Shown here: positions 9,091-18,018 of the stretch, in pieces
Layout of the letters: every line of letters begins with the position of its first letter
How positions within the stretch are numbered: position 1 is the stretch's first letter
Assembly (NCBI GenBank): GCA_029309925.1
Contig: JARKND010000004.1
Span: 868,001 to 932,000, forward strand
Length of the DNA: 64,000 bases
Origin: Fulvivirgaceae bacterium JP3-4
Lineage (GTDB): Bacteria; Bacteroidota; Bacteroidia; Cytophagales; Cyclobacteriaceae
Direction: 5' to 3'
Notes under the pieces: generated by a model
Told to the model about the DNA's origin: nothing
What the model saw: only the letters and a program-made list of their open reading frames with translations
Database searches by the model: none
Position numbers and translations under genes: made by a program

Positions 9091-9960
9091 TTATTCATCA
9101 AGAATAAACAACCTGACATCGGGAACATACAGGTTGAAAAATCCGCGGCCTCCGATCACATTGGAAGGATAATTAACGGGCTCGCCCAGAAACTCAACAA
9201 AGCTGAACCGGTTATCAAGGCGCAGTCTGATAAACTCGAAATACTCATCGCTGATGTTTGACAACGATACGGCTATCGTGTCGCCAGGATCGTAGTTGCG
9301 TGGAAAAACCCGAAACGTTCTGCGATACTCACCTCCGTTGAACGCATCATCTTCAACGATTTCGGTAAAAGCCCTCGGGTTTATCAGATTTTCCACCGCG
9401 TCCTCGCGTTCCACTTCCTGTACGTTTATCATGTAGTAATTGTCATCAAGAGGGTCAACGATTGCATACGTCACCTGAGCCAACGTATCATTGAACTCGT
9501 TGTAGTACAGCTGCGCCTGGACAAAATCAAATTGAATCGGTGCGAGCACAGTTGTAGTCGCTTCCACATCACCCAGCGATTCGCTGCTGACTTTCAACTT
9601 ATATTGTTCTCCCGCATCAAATGGAATGGTAATACCTCCGTAGAGCCCGTTACCAAGCGAGTCCAGTTCATATTCGTCATCGGGTCCGATAATTGTGACG
9701 ACCGCATCGTCTACCGCAATCTGTTCAAGCAATTCTTCCGGATCGCTATTGTTGCTGGCATCGAGCGCACCCATCGTACGCGTCAGCAAAACAACGAGGC
9801 CCTGGTTGGGTATGATCTGCGAGGCAACAACAATTTCAGGTTTCACTTCCGGAATATTCTTCACCTCAAGCGGATCCGGCAGGCAGGAAACTGCCAGCGC
9901 ACCCAGAATAAAAATTACTATCGTGTTATAATATCTCAAGTTGCTAAAACTTAAATCCAT
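9091..9960 (-). CDS. DUF4249 lipoprotein, partner of the TonB receptor
   Basis: 289 residues from ATG 9960. The N-terminal hydrophobic segment ends in a lipobox ('GALAVSC'), so it is an exported lipoprotein. The 'PEIVVASQIIPNQGLVVLLTR' opening and 'DAVVTIIGPDDE' are typical of DUF4249, a beta-rich family almost always found beside TonB-dependent receptors in Bacteroidota. Its start overlaps the receptor stop (9944) by 17 bases, which implies translational coupling. It is likely the surface or periplasmic accessory of that receptor; the ligand is unknown. The longer start at 9984 would put non-hydrophobic residues before the signal and is less likely. Confidence 0.88.
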   Translation of the reverse strand: MDLSFSNLRYYNTIVIFILGALAVSCLPDPLEVKNIPEVKPEIVVASQIIPNQGLVVLLTRTMGALDASNNSDPEELLEQIAVDDAVVTIIGPDDEYELDSLGNGLYGGITIPFDAGEQYKLKVSSESLGDVEATTTVLAPIQFDFVQAQLYYNEFNDTLAQVTYAIVDPLDDNYYMINVQEVEREDAVENLINPRAFTEIVEDDAFNGGEYRRTFRVFPRNYDPGDTIAVSLSNISDEYFEFIRLRLDNRFSFVEFLGEPVNYPSNVIGGRGFFNLYVPDVRLFILDE

Positions 9961-12211
9961 AGCTGATAAATGGAAGCAAACCAAACAATCCAGGCTGAGA
10001 ATAATTCAGTGAACCATCGGTTTCATCCTGCTCGATAATGATTCCTACCGCGCTTGCGCGATTGTATGCATTGTAAACTCCGGCAAACCAGTGCCACTGA
10101 AATTTCCGATTTGGCTTGCTGAAGAATTTAATTCCAAGATCCAGTCGGTGTGAATCGGCAAGTTTAACGCCATTCACTTTTGAATACACGGGGATAAGAT
10201 CAAAGCCCGTCAACGTAGGAGCGAGCACGGTGTATTGCCCGATCACGGGAGTGAAGCGTGCGCCCGAGATGAATTCCCAGACACCGGAAACAGCCCAACG
10301 TTTTGACAACGCATATTGCATCACAATGGCACCATTGTGCCTTCGGTCATATCGCGCCCGAAACCACTCTCCATTATTCAGCGCGTCAAACCGCCTCCAC
10401 GACCATGACAACGTATAGCTTAGCCACCCCGTTAACTTTCCCTGATCTTTTCTGATCAGCCACTCGAGACCATAGGCGCGTCCCCGGCCCTGCACCAGTT
10501 TTGAGGCGAAGTCTGTATTGAAAAACAAGTTTGTTCCTTCTTCAAAGCCGATGAGATCGCGCATCGTTTTATGATAACTCTCAACGCTGAAATACAACTT
10601 ACGGTTTGGAATATAATGTTGCCACGCGAGTGAAAACTGGTGCGATGTCTGCGGACGGATGCTGTCTGTGATCGTGTACCAGATATCCGTTGGCGTTGAC
10701 ACCGCGGAGTTGGAGATCCGATGCATATACTGTACCATGCGTGAGTAGTTGATCTTTACGGCCTGATTGTCACGCAACGCGTAGCGAAAGGAAAGTCGTG
10801 GCTCAGGAAAAATGTACTTGCGGTTGTCAACAATTCCCATCGAGGTGCGCAGCCCTGCATTCGCCCTGAGTTTATCGGTGATTGACCATTCGCGCTGCCC
10901 GAACAAAGATATCTCGTTGGAAATTCTGCCGGTGCTGGCACTGCTTTCCAGCAGCTCAGCGATTGTACCTTCCGAATTGATAACACTTGGGCTTATACCA
11001 TGCCGGATCCATTCAACTCCATAAGCAACGCTTCCTCTCAGCGAATCATTGGAGAATGTAATCTTGCCGCCATAGTCTTCTATATCGGAGAGCGCGGCAA
11101 GTTCATTCTCACGAAAGGCATTTCTGATCCGGTAGTTGTAGCGCGTACGCATGACAACGGCATCCGCCTTCCATTGATTTTCAAACCGATGTTGCCAGCT
11201 GACACTCTGTGAAGAATTACCTGACTGGTACGAGGTAAGAAAACCATTTCCGTCATCATTGGCATCACGAAAAATGTCGAGAATATCTTCACCGCTGTAG
11301 TGGCTGATGCGGATCTCATCATTGGCTGATGGCTTGAAAACAATCTTTCCGTTGAAATCATAAAAGAAATAAGGAAGCTCCTCTCCTACCGCCTTTACAA
11401 CGTGGTCGATATACGTGCGTCTACCGGCAAGCCAGATGGAGGCTTTGTCTTTTTTGATTTGTTGTTCGATGAACAATCGCGAGGAGATCAGACCGATATC
11501 GCCAGACACATGCGTCCGATCCGGAATGTCATTTCTCGTGTGAACATTCAAAATTGAAGAGAGCCGTCCACCAAACTCAGCCGGGAATCCACCATTCATT
11601 GCCTCCACATGATCAAGAACATCAGGATTAAAAACGGAAAGGAATCCGAACAAATGACTTGTGTTGTAGATCGGAGCTCCGTCCAGCAATACCAGATTCT
11701 GATCTGCCGCACCACCGCGAACAAACAGATCAGAACTCCCTTCAACCCCGCGCAACGTTCCTGGCAACAACTGAAGGGTTTTAATCAGGTCAGCCTCTCC
11801 CATCAGTGCCGGGATCGCGTTAAGATCTTTCTGCGTCAGCCGATGGATGCCGGACCGGGTCGATTGCACCAGGTCTCCGTTGGAAAGTCTGTCACCCTCT
11901 ATCGTTATTTCTTTTAACTGATCAACCTGCTGTTTTAACTCAACAACAATTGACGTGTCGGCTTTAAAAGCAATTGAAACCGTACGCACCTCAAAGCCCG
12001 TGTACGAAATTCTGACTTGCTTTGATCCGGCATTAAGCTGCGCACTGAACGTTCCATTTTCATCTGTGCTGGAGATCAGACTGTCGGGCAGAATGAGGAC
12101 GGTGGCAAGAGGAAGAACAGCACCACCTTCTTCGCGGACTGTTCCCTGCAATCGCTGACCCACCACCTGCGTGGCTGAAAGCAGTATAAATATCGTGATC
12201 CGGAATATCAA
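9944..12211 (-). CDS. TonB-dependent outer-membrane receptor
   Basis: 755 residues with a signal peptide (MIFRITIFILLSATQVVGQ). A carboxypeptidase-regulatory-like domain follows at ~20-100 ('LQGTVREEGGAVLPLATVLI'), then the plug at ~120-230 ('LNAIPALMGEADLIKTLQL', 'LFVRGGAADQNLVLLDGAP'), then the beta-barrel to the last aromatic residue ('ISYGFKF'). It imports or binds a nutrient at the outer membrane using energy from TonB. It is the first gene of a two-gene operon with the DUF4249 lipoprotein. It is shorter than SusC (about 1000) and has no SusD neighbour, so glycan uptake of the SusCD type is not indicated. Confidence 0.93.
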   Translation of the reverse strand: MIFRITIFILLSATQVVGQRLQGTVREEGGAVLPLATVLILPDSLISSTDENGTFSAQLNAGSKQVRISYTGFEVRTVSIAFKADTSIVVELKQQVDQLKEITIEGDRLSNGDLVQSTRSGIHRLTQKDLNAIPALMGEADLIKTLQLLPGTLRGVEGSSDLFVRGGAADQNLVLLDGAPIYNTSHLFGFLSVFNPDVLDHVEAMNGGFPAEFGGRLSSILNVHTRNDIPDRTHVSGDIGLISSRLFIEQQIKKDKASIWLAGRRTYIDHVVKAVGEELPYFFYDFNGKIVFKPSANDEIRISHYSGEDILDIFRDANDDGNGFLTSYQSGNSSQSVSWQHRFENQWKADAVVMRTRYNYRIRNAFRENELAALSDIEDYGGKITFSNDSLRGSVAYGVEWIRHGISPSVINSEGTIAELLESSASTGRISNEISLFGQREWSITDKLRANAGLRTSMGIVDNRKYIFPEPRLSFRYALRDNQAVKINYSRMVQYMHRISNSAVSTPTDIWYTITDSIRPQTSHQFSLAWQHYIPNRKLYFSVESYHKTMRDLIGFEEGTNLFFNTDFASKLVQGRGRAYGLEWLIRKDQGKLTGWLSYTLSWSWRRFDALNNGEWFRARYDRRHNGAIVMQYALSKRWAVSGVWEFISGARFTPVIGQYTVLAPTLTGFDLIPVYSKVNGVKLADSHRLDLGIKFFSKPNRKFQWHWFAGVYNAYNRASAVGIIIEQDETDGSLNYSQPGLFGLLPFISYGFKF

Positions 12212-12279
12212 TTGACCAGCGTGAGCAAGAAGTAAACAAGTTCGGAAGGGATTTGGTTTTATCCGTCCCGTTCAGCACA

Positions 12280-12305
12280 TTTTTTGATACCTCTTAGGTA
12301 AAAAA
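12280..12305. terminator. possible bidirectional A/T-flanked hairpin terminator
   Basis: TACCT and AGGTA form a short stem flanked by TTTTTT on the left and AAAAA on the right, so either strand would give an A/U-extended hairpin. It lies right after the stop codon of the TerB-like gene (minus strand). The GC part is short, so this is a weak call. Confidence 0.35.
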
Positions 12306-12749
12306 TCAGTTCAGGTACTTGCGGAAAATAGCCATTACTTCTTTAGGCGTAGTCCTGGACGAACCGTGCGCTGCAGCGAAATCAATGATCTCATTTACTG
12401 CGTTTGGATGCAAACCCATTTTAATGCCCAGGTTGAAGCAATAGCGCTGTTCGCGTTCATCTGTTTTCCCGTCAATCATGAGAATTAATACTAAACGATG
12501 AAACAGACCGTATATTTTGTACTCGCGGTTTGGAAGGTCGAGGTCAGGCTCCCCGGAACTTAACTCGCTCAGATCGCTTAACGGAGCACCTATGCGCTCC
12601 GCTACATTTCTGATATAGGCAACCTCAATATCAGAAAGATCGCGGTCTGCGCAGGCAATATGATACAATGCGTTAAGGTGAGAAATTTTTTGGCTGTGTG
12701 AGTCCAAAGTGCGAAGGTCTTTTATAATGGAGTGGTGTGAAGTTATCAC
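12306..12749 (-). CDS. TerB-like cytoplasmic protein
   Basis: About 148 residues if GTG 12749 is used, 134 if TTG 12707 is used; no ATG fits, because upstream in-frame codons lie opposite the real gene at 12822. The protein is all-helical, with 'LNALYHIACADRDLSDIEV' and 'EREQRYCFNLGIKMGLHPNAV'. Two helical repeats each carry an acidic 'D..L/I' turn, as in TerB/DnaJ-associated tellurite-resistance-like domains. Function is unknown. It is divergent from the lipoprotein gene at 12822 with about 70 bases between starts. The non-ATG start and missing leader make the N-terminus uncertain. Confidence 0.65.
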   Translation of the reverse strand: MITSHHSIIKDLRTLDSHSQKISHLNALYHIACADRDLSDIEVAYIRNVAERIGAPLSDLSELSSGEPDLDLPNREYKIYGLFHRLVLILMIDGKTDEREQRYCFNLGIKMGLHPNAVNEIIDFAAAHGSSRTTPKEVMAIFRKYLN

Positions 12750-12821
12750 TTTTCGGCAATGTCTGAAAGTGCTTTGCACCTCATTTGTAGAAGAAGTATA
12801 TTGATCTTGAAACACCCTGCT

Positions 12822-14105
12822 ATGAAAATTCCGGCAATCCTTGCGCTGATTACGATCCTCGTTGTCGTCTCGTGCACCGAACGAAAAACTCCAACGTTCA
12901 GGCTGATCGATACAGAAAAAGTTCTGTTCAATTCTTTTGTTGACTGCAACATGGCGGAGGCCTGGGTCGGTGACACATTCCGGATTTTTCCGGGCAAGTA
13001 TGGAGAAGATCCCGTCTGGGGACAGGCGAATGAACTGATGTTTGCCGATGGCGCCAACGCAGATGAAGCTTTTAACCGGAAGCAGGAAGAATTTACGCGG
13101 CCTGTCATGCCGAAGAATGCTGCTCCGGGAACTCCCGGACTGCACGGTGCGGTATGGTTTGAAACCGTTTATCAGGATAGAAATGATCCGAGTGGACGAA
13201 CGCTGTACGCGGTGTATCACAATGAAAATTACCCTGCAACGCTTCCCTACGACCCCAAAACGAAAACAGGATATATCGACAACCGTTGGCCGCAGGGGCT
13301 ACGTGGTCCGGAGTCTGCCGCAGCAGTGCCGCGCATCGGCATCATGAAATCGACTGATGGCGGACGCAGCTGGGACAATCGCGGAATTTTTATTGAAGAC
13401 CACCAGCCGCGAATGATTCTCAAGCCACAGAATACTTCATTGACATTTGCAGGTGGCGTGGGCGATCCTTCGGCTGTCGCGAGCGGAGACTATCTCTATT
13501 TATTCTATGGCGAGTATGGTTATCCTGGAGTCTATCATGAACAAACGTACAGCGCTGCGAAAGAATGGAAAGGCCAATGTATCAGCGTGGCACGAATCAA
13601 ACTGAGTGATCTTGACAACCCTGTCGGAAAAGCCAGGCGGTGGGATGGAAATAAATTTGAGGCGTTGCCCGACAGCATCGGCAAACCCATCGCCTCACTG
13701 CAGATTCCGATGGAGGAAGGCGGAGGTCCTGCGTCTGCTCCCAACAAGATGTTTCACTGGGGACCTTCAGTGAGCTGGAACACATATCTGAACTGCTGGG
13801 TGATGCTTATGGGACGTGTCGAGGGCTCTTCATGGAAAGGCGGCAACCTTTATATCTCCTTCAACATGAACGAAGATCTTGGTGATTGTGATAACGCCCA
13901 GCAATGGACGAAGCCGCAATTACTGGTTAGTCGACCCGGGCACATTCTCTGGTATCCTTCCCTTCAGCCCATGAACACTCCTGAAGACATTCAGAACAAA
14001 ACGACCTGCCTGCGTCTCGGAAAACGTGCAAGATTATATTTTAAAGACATGGAAGGCCCAAAAAGCGAATACCTGTCGGAGTACATCGTTGAATTTGAAA
14101 AGTAG
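12822..14105 (+). CDS. lipoprotein with DUF4185/five-bladed-propeller-like body
   Basis: 427 residues from ATG 12822. The signal ends in a lipobox ('ITILVVVSC'), so the mature protein starts with lipidated Cys. The body contains 'GIMKSTDGGRSWDNRG', 'GGVGDPSAVASGDYLYLFYG' and 'HWGPSVSWNTYLNCWVML', repeated blades like those in DUF4185 and in GH43/GH32-like propellers. Family members are presumed glycan-binding or glycoside-cleaving, but I cannot point to a complete catalytic triad. It is followed 108 bases later by a secreted DUF1080 protein, which suggests a shared role in extracytoplasmic sugar breakdown (inference). Confidence 0.7.
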   Translation: MKIPAILALITILVVVSCTERKTPTFRLIDTEKVLFNSFVDCNMAEAWVGDTFRIFPGKYGEDPVWGQANELMFADGANADEAFNRKQEEFTRPVMPKNAAPGTPGLHGAVWFETVYQDRNDPSGRTLYAVYHNENYPATLPYDPKTKTGYIDNRWPQGLRGPESAAAVPRIGIMKSTDGGRSWDNRGIFIEDHQPRMILKPQNTSLTFAGGVGDPSAVASGDYLYLFYGEYGYPGVYHEQTYSAAKEWKGQCISVARIKLSDLDNPVGKARRWDGNKFEALPDSIGKPIASLQIPMEEGGGPASAPNKMFHWGPSVSWNTYLNCWVMLMGRVEGSSWKGGNLYISFNMNEDLGDCDNAQQWTKPQLLVSRPGHILWYPSLQPMNTPEDIQNKTTCLRLGKRARLYFKDMEGPKSEYLSEYIVEFEK

Positions 14106-14213
14106 CGATTCACCGGCTGTATTATTTCGTGACGGCCTCGCAACGGATGAATTGGAATCCGCACGATTGTCGTTTATATTACAGCACAATCTGATTTCTT
14201 ATCCAATTAAATC

Positions 14214-15137
14214 ATGAGACAAATACTAGTACTTCTCTTCAGCGTATTCATCATTCAGGCCAACGCTTCATCTTTTGCTGATTCAACAAAACTTGAGGGA
14301 CGCTGGGACCTCACCATTATGGTTGACGGGAAAGAAAATCCTTCCTGGCTGGAAGTGACGCACTCAGGACACAAAACGCTTGTCGGACACTTCGTTGGAA
14401 TTTCGGGAAGTTCGCGTCCCATCAGCGAGGTGAAAGTGGACGGAAACAAATTTACATTTTCAATTCCTCCTCAATGGGAAGAAGGCAACAATGATCTCAC
14501 AATGAACGGAACGTGGAGCGGAAAGCAGCTTAGCGGTACCGTTGTATTCCCCGATGGAAAAAGCTATTCCTTCACTGGCGTTCGCGCCCCTGCGCTGCGC
14601 AGAAAAGAAGGGACGTGGGGAAAGCCGATCAACCTCATCCAGAAGAACGGAACACAGGGATGGGAAGCAACCGGCCCGAATCAGTGGATTGTCGAGAATG
14701 GCATATTGAAAAATCCGAAATCAGGTTCTAACCTGATGACAACAGAAAAATTCACGGATTTCAAGCTGCATGTCGAGTTTCGTTATCCGAAAGGAAGTAA
14801 CAGCGGTATCTACCTCCGTGGTCGCTACGAGGTACAGGTGATGGACAGCCAGGGCAATGGCCCGCTTCCGGGTGAGCTCGGTGGCGTTTATGGGTTTATT
14901 GCCCCTAGCGAACAGGTTGCAAAAGCCCCGGGGGAATGGCAGACCTATGACATCACGCTCATCGGCCGCATGATTACGGTAGTCGCCAATGGCAAGACGA
15001 TAATTTCAAACCAGGAAATTCCAGGCATTACCGGAGGGGCACTCGATTCGAAGGAAGGCGAGCCAGGCCCGTTGATGTTACAAGGCGATCACGGCCCGGT
15101 TGAATATCGTAACATCACAATTACTCCTATGAAATAA
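14214..15137 (+). CDS. secreted two-domain DUF1080 protein
   Basis: 307 residues with a signal peptide (MRQILVLLFSVFIIQANASS). Residues ~25-125 form a small beta domain ('LEGRWDLTIMVDGKENPSW', 'TMNGTWSGKQLSGTVVFP') resembling a lipocalin-like or DUF-type strand module. Residues ~130-305 are the DUF1080 jelly roll ('WIVENGILKNPKSGSNLMT', 'SNSGIYLRGRYEVQV', 'GPLMLQGDHGPVEYRNI'). Relatives act on 3-keto-glycosides or plant/algal saccharides in the periplasm. The fused N-terminal domain distinguishes it from the shorter DUF1080 protein at 5815. Confidence 0.85.
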   Translation: MRQILVLLFSVFIIQANASSFADSTKLEGRWDLTIMVDGKENPSWLEVTHSGHKTLVGHFVGISGSSRPISEVKVDGNKFTFSIPPQWEEGNNDLTMNGTWSGKQLSGTVVFPDGKSYSFTGVRAPALRRKEGTWGKPINLIQKNGTQGWEATGPNQWIVENGILKNPKSGSNLMTTEKFTDFKLHVEFRYPKGSNSGIYLRGRYEVQVMDSQGNGPLPGELGGVYGFIAPSEQVAKAPGEWQTYDITLIGRMITVVANGKTIISNQEIPGITGGALDSKEGEPGPLMLQGDHGPVEYRNITITPMK

Positions 15138-15219
15138 GTGTGAGCTGGATACTAACTACCAAGACGGGTACGTCCGTAAATGCAGTTCCCACTTTAATAC
15201 TCAACTAAAATCTTCTCTA

Positions 15220-15495
15220 ATGTCCGATATCCACATTCGTTGTCCGAAATGCAAATGGGAACCCGATGGCAAGCCTCACTGGAGCTGTTCGTGTGGCCAC
15301 CAGTGGGACACCTTCTCAACGGCAGGAAGATGTCCGCAATGCGGGAAAATCTGGAAAGACACGCAGTGTATCGTCACCGCAGGTGGATGCAACGCCTGGA
15401 GCCCTCATCTCGACTGGTATGAGGGACTGGATGAGATCATCGCCAAATTAAAACAGGAAATTGAAGAGGGCTGGCTGGCAGAAGTGCCGAGGTGA
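15220..15495 (+). CDS. small zinc-ribbon protein
   Basis: 91 residues. Cys pairs are seen in 'CPKC', 'CSCGH' and 'CPQCG', with further Cys in 'TQCIVTAGGC', enough for two treble-clef or ribbon zinc sites. The remaining part is Trp-rich ('WSPHLDWYEG'). I do not recognise a named family; similar small proteins occur in Bacteroidota. There is no signal peptide. The gene is followed at once by an 8-bp tandem repeat tract. Confidence 0.7.
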   Translation: MSDIHIRCPKCKWEPDGKPHWSCSCGHQWDTFSTAGRCPQCGKIWKDTQCIVTAGGCNAWSPHLDWYEGLDEIIAKLKQEIEEGWLAEVPR

Positions 15496-15508
15496 GGAAT
15501 GTGCGCAT

Positions 15509-15588
15509 GTGTTCAGGTGTTAATGTGTTAAGGTGTTAATGTGTTAATGTGTTGATGTGTTAAGGTGTTGATGTGTTAAGGTGTTGAT
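15509..15588 (+). repeat. ten tandem copies of an 8-bp unit (GTGTTRAK)
   Basis: Counted in register, the units are gtgttcag, gtgttaat, gtgttaag, gtgttaat, gtgttaat, gtgttgat, gtgttaag, gtgttgat, gtgttaag and gtgttgat. The tract starts 14 bases after the stop of the zinc-ribbon gene. There are no spacers, so it is a minisatellite and not a CRISPR array. Later units alternate gtgttaag/gtgttgat, a 16-bp higher-order period. Confidence 0.9.
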
Positions 15589-15644
15589 CTGCTGTTGGAT
15601 GTAGTGTCAAGTGAGTGGGGTTGAAGCTTTTACTGCCCCCTGCA

Positions 15645-15712
15645 GTTCTTTGGTTTTTGAATTTGGCTTTTGGGTTTTGGCTTTTTGTTCTTGGTTTTTT
15701 GGTTCCGCTGAG
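15645..15712 (+). repeat. TTTGG-rich low-complexity tract
   Basis: Irregular units of TTTTGG and CTTTTTGG. It shares an exact 17-base stretch (TTGGCTTTTGGGTTTTG, 15663-15679) with a similar tract at 58731-58747, so it belongs to a dispersed repeat family in this genome. It lies just ahead of the peroxiredoxin-like gene. Confidence 0.75.
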
Positions 15713-15758
15713 ATCCGGTTGGCGCTGTTCGCTCGTATGTCTTTCACCGAACACTACT

Positions 15759-16322
15759 ATGCCGCTGAAAGAAAATACAAAAGCCCCGCTGTTCAATCTC
15801 AAAGATGTCTATGGGCGTCAGATCGATCTTGAGCAATACAAAACCAAAAGATTTTTGCTGGGATTTTTTCGCCATGCGGGATGTCCTTTTTGCAACCTGA
15901 GGGTTCACACGCTTCAAAAATTGTATGCTGAATTAAAGCCCAGGAACTTTGAAATGATTTTTTTCTTTGAATCAAAAGAACAAGTCATTCTTCGCAGCAC
16001 ATTTCACCAGGAGGTCTCCCCGATCCCGATCATATCCGATCCGGAAAAGAAGTATTACGCGATGTATGGACTGGAACCATCCACCACTAAGGCCGTGATC
16101 AGTCACGTGACGTCCTTCGCGCAGACGGTAGCCAAAGCAAACGCGGCAAAAGTGCCAGTGCACATGATGGCAGGTAGTGAATCGTTCAGCACGATGCCGG
16201 CTGAGTTCCTGGTCGATACAGGGCTCACGATCCGCAGGACCCATTATTCCGAACGCCTGAACACACGGATCAACGTTGACGATATACGCATCTTCGCAGA
16301 AAAAGGAATCGTGGCGGAATAG
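15759..16322 (+). CDS. AhpC/TSA (peroxiredoxin-like) protein
   Basis: 187 residues from ATG 15759; upstream in-frame sequence is the translated GT-rich repeat and is not part of the gene. 'APLFNLKDVYGRQIDLEQY' is the classic thioredoxin-fold peroxiredoxin opening. 'FFRHAGCPFCNLRVHTL' gives the Cys-x-x-Cys active site, and 'MPAEFLVDTGLTIRRTHYSE' is the late strand. It probably reduces peroxides or thiols in the cytoplasm, as there is no signal. Compared with 2-Cys AhpC it lacks the C-terminal resolving-Cys tail, and the CxxC is closer to AhpC/TSA-family group 2 proteins. Confidence 0.82.
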   Translation: MPLKENTKAPLFNLKDVYGRQIDLEQYKTKRFLLGFFRHAGCPFCNLRVHTLQKLYAELKPRNFEMIFFFESKEQVILRSTFHQEVSPIPIISDPEKKYYAMYGLEPSTTKAVISHVTSFAQTVAKANAAKVPVHMMAGSESFSTMPAEFLVDTGLTIRRTHYSERLNTRINVDDIRIFAEKGIVAE

Positions 16323-16336
16323 TTTAACGCCAGGGC

Positions 16337-17014
16337 CTAGCGTGGTTCTCCGTTGGCATTAGTCGTGAGCACGTAACTGAAATAATCAAAGACTGGCCGG
16401 ATTGCTTTAAATGTATTTTCCACTGTTCTAAGGAAATCGGGCGCGAGGACTTCTTTATCAGTAAAAGACCGTTCAAACCAAAATTGTTTAAAGCGCAACA
16501 GGTCAATAGCGGGATCATCTTTGGAAAAACCTCGTGGTGCTGTCATCACTTTATCTCCAACCATGCCACCGAAAGTAGATTTGATTTTTTTGGTGTTGAG
16601 TAATTTCTTCCAGACATCATAGTTCGCAGAAATATCCTGGCGTATGCGCTGCAAGTCTTCGCCATGCGGATAAACGAAGCCGCAACCTACGCGCGAAGCT
16701 CCCGGCCTGATCCAGTAGTAATAACCTCCCCGCAAATGCGGTTTCCTTCTGCGCAAATATCCGGCAAAACGCGGGTTGTATGGCGTCTTATCATCCGAGA
16801 ACCTCACATCATTGTAAATCCGGTAGAGGCTCTTTTTAGCTGAAGGCGTTTCGATATTGTCATGCCTGTTCATGTTGGCAATCAGGGCATCGACAAACGT
16901 CTCGACATCCGCTTTTGCGTTTTCGTATTCCTGTTTGTTATCTGCAAACCAATCGCGGTCATTGTTTGCAGCAAGGCGTTTGAGAAACTGAAGCGTTGAT
17001 TTTGAAATAGCCAT
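16337..17014 (-). CDS. DUF2461 protein
   Basis: 225 residues from ATG 17014. 'TLQFLKRLAANNDRDWFADN' and 'YRIYNDVRFSDDKTPYN' are the signatures of DUF2461 (TIGR02453), cytoplasmic proteins of unknown function found widely in bacteria and fungi. 'GGYYYWIRPGASRVGCGF' matches the central strands. The longer frame to 17197 overlaps the end of the DUF4349 gene and is not used. A TAGCTTTG -7-like element (minus strand, 17021-17028) sits just ahead of the start. Confidence 0.88.
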   Translation of the reverse strand: MAISKSTLQFLKRLAANNDRDWFADNKQEYENAKADVETFVDALIANMNRHDNIETPSAKKSLYRIYNDVRFSDDKTPYNPRFAGYLRRRKPHLRGGYYYWIRPGASRVGCGFVYPHGEDLQRIRQDISANYDVWKKLLNTKKIKSTFGGMVGDKVMTAPRGFSKDDPAIDLLRFKQFWFERSFTDKEVLAPDFLRTVENTFKAIRPVFDYFSYVLTTNANGEPR

Positions 17015-17055
17015 ACAGCGCAAAGCTACAACAAAGCGCGCAGGCAAATCACCTT

Positions 17056-17889
17056 CTAGCTTTTTTCTGTTACCGGCACTTTTGCAAAACTCACGTTCTT
17101 TAATGATCGTCTGACAAACCACAAGGCAATAACCAGGAGAAGAATTACAGGCCAGGACGATACCAGTGCGACAAAAAATACCAGGAAACCATTCCATCCG
17201 GTTACGAAAGATGAAACCACTTGAGACCCAAAGCCATAGTCAGCCACAAGCTGTTGATTATATGACACCCTGAGGGTGCTGTAGCCCACCTGGTTCGTCA
17301 GAAAATTCAACCTGCCCTGCATAGCTTCAATTTCGGTCCGCACCTTAGCGATCTGCTCTTCAATGGCAAGCATGTCTTCGATTTTCGATGCTTTGCCCAG
17401 CAACTGATGATAACGCACTTCCAGCTCCCGTTTTGTCTTCAGACGCGCTTCCGTATCAATGAATTCTTCGGTCACATCGCTTGTGGTGACGTTTCGATAT
17501 TCGATACGCTCTCCAAGGCCTTCAATTGTTTTCAGGAACGCATCGAACCGTGCAGCCGGAATGCGGATGACCTGTACGAAGTTGATGTTGTCATCCATTT
17601 TTTGCTGTTCATCGGAGGAGATGTAAGCCTCGAAATCTTTGCACACCTTCTCGATTTGTTTGCGCGTTTCCGCGATGTCTTTTGTAGTGAACGTGATCTC
17701 ACCATTTTTGATCAGCTTGCGCTCAACAATTTCGTTTCTAGCAACCTTCATTACCGGCTTGTGCAACGCTGGTGGTGCCGACATCATTACACGCGGAGGT
17801 TCACCGCCTTCATAGTTCACGGGTTCGTGTTGGTTACACGACAAAAGCAGCAATGCGCCAAGCAAGGCAACAAGAAATGGATTTTTCAT
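17056..17889 (-). CDS. DUF4349 lipoprotein
   Basis: 277 residues. The lipobox is 'LGALLLLSC' near residue 18. 'LIKNGEITFTTKDIAETRK' begins the DUF4349 domain, and 'TEARLKTKRELEVRYHQLL' with 'LAIEEQIAKVRTEIEAM' form its coiled coil. A membrane helix near the C-terminus (~228-262) is followed by a short basic tail. Such proteins are envelope-anchored at both ends; their function is unknown. It lies 41 bases upstream of the DUF2461 gene on the same strand, so they may be cotranscribed. Confidence 0.85.
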   Translation of the reverse strand: MKNPFLVALLGALLLLSCNQHEPVNYEGGEPPRVMMSAPPALHKPVMKVARNEIVERKLIKNGEITFTTKDIAETRKQIEKVCKDFEAYISSDEQQKMDDNINFVQVIRIPAARFDAFLKTIEGLGERIEYRNVTTSDVTEEFIDTEARLKTKRELEVRYHQLLGKASKIEDMLAIEEQIAKVRTEIEAMQGRLNFLTNQVGYSTLRVSYNQQLVADYGFGSQVVSSFVTGWNGFLVFFVALVSSWPVILLLVIALWFVRRSLKNVSFAKVPVTEKS

Positions 17890-18018
17890 GACCGTATGAT
17901 TTATCTACAGGATGCGGCACATTTAATAATTCCATAAAAAGGTCAACAATAACTTTCTGCTGACATAACGCTGTCACCACTTAAGCGCTCTTTTGGCAAA
18001 GCATTAAACTACTGCCAG

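Noticed and set aside
12750-13220. N-terminal extension of the minus-strand frame at 12306-13220
   Set aside because: It lies opposite the real lipoprotein gene at 12822 and has no conserved features; the TerB-like protein starts at a GTG or TTG near 12749-12707.
15509-15588. Possible CRISPR array
   Set aside because: Units are 8 bp, directly adjacent, with no spacers and no cas genes.
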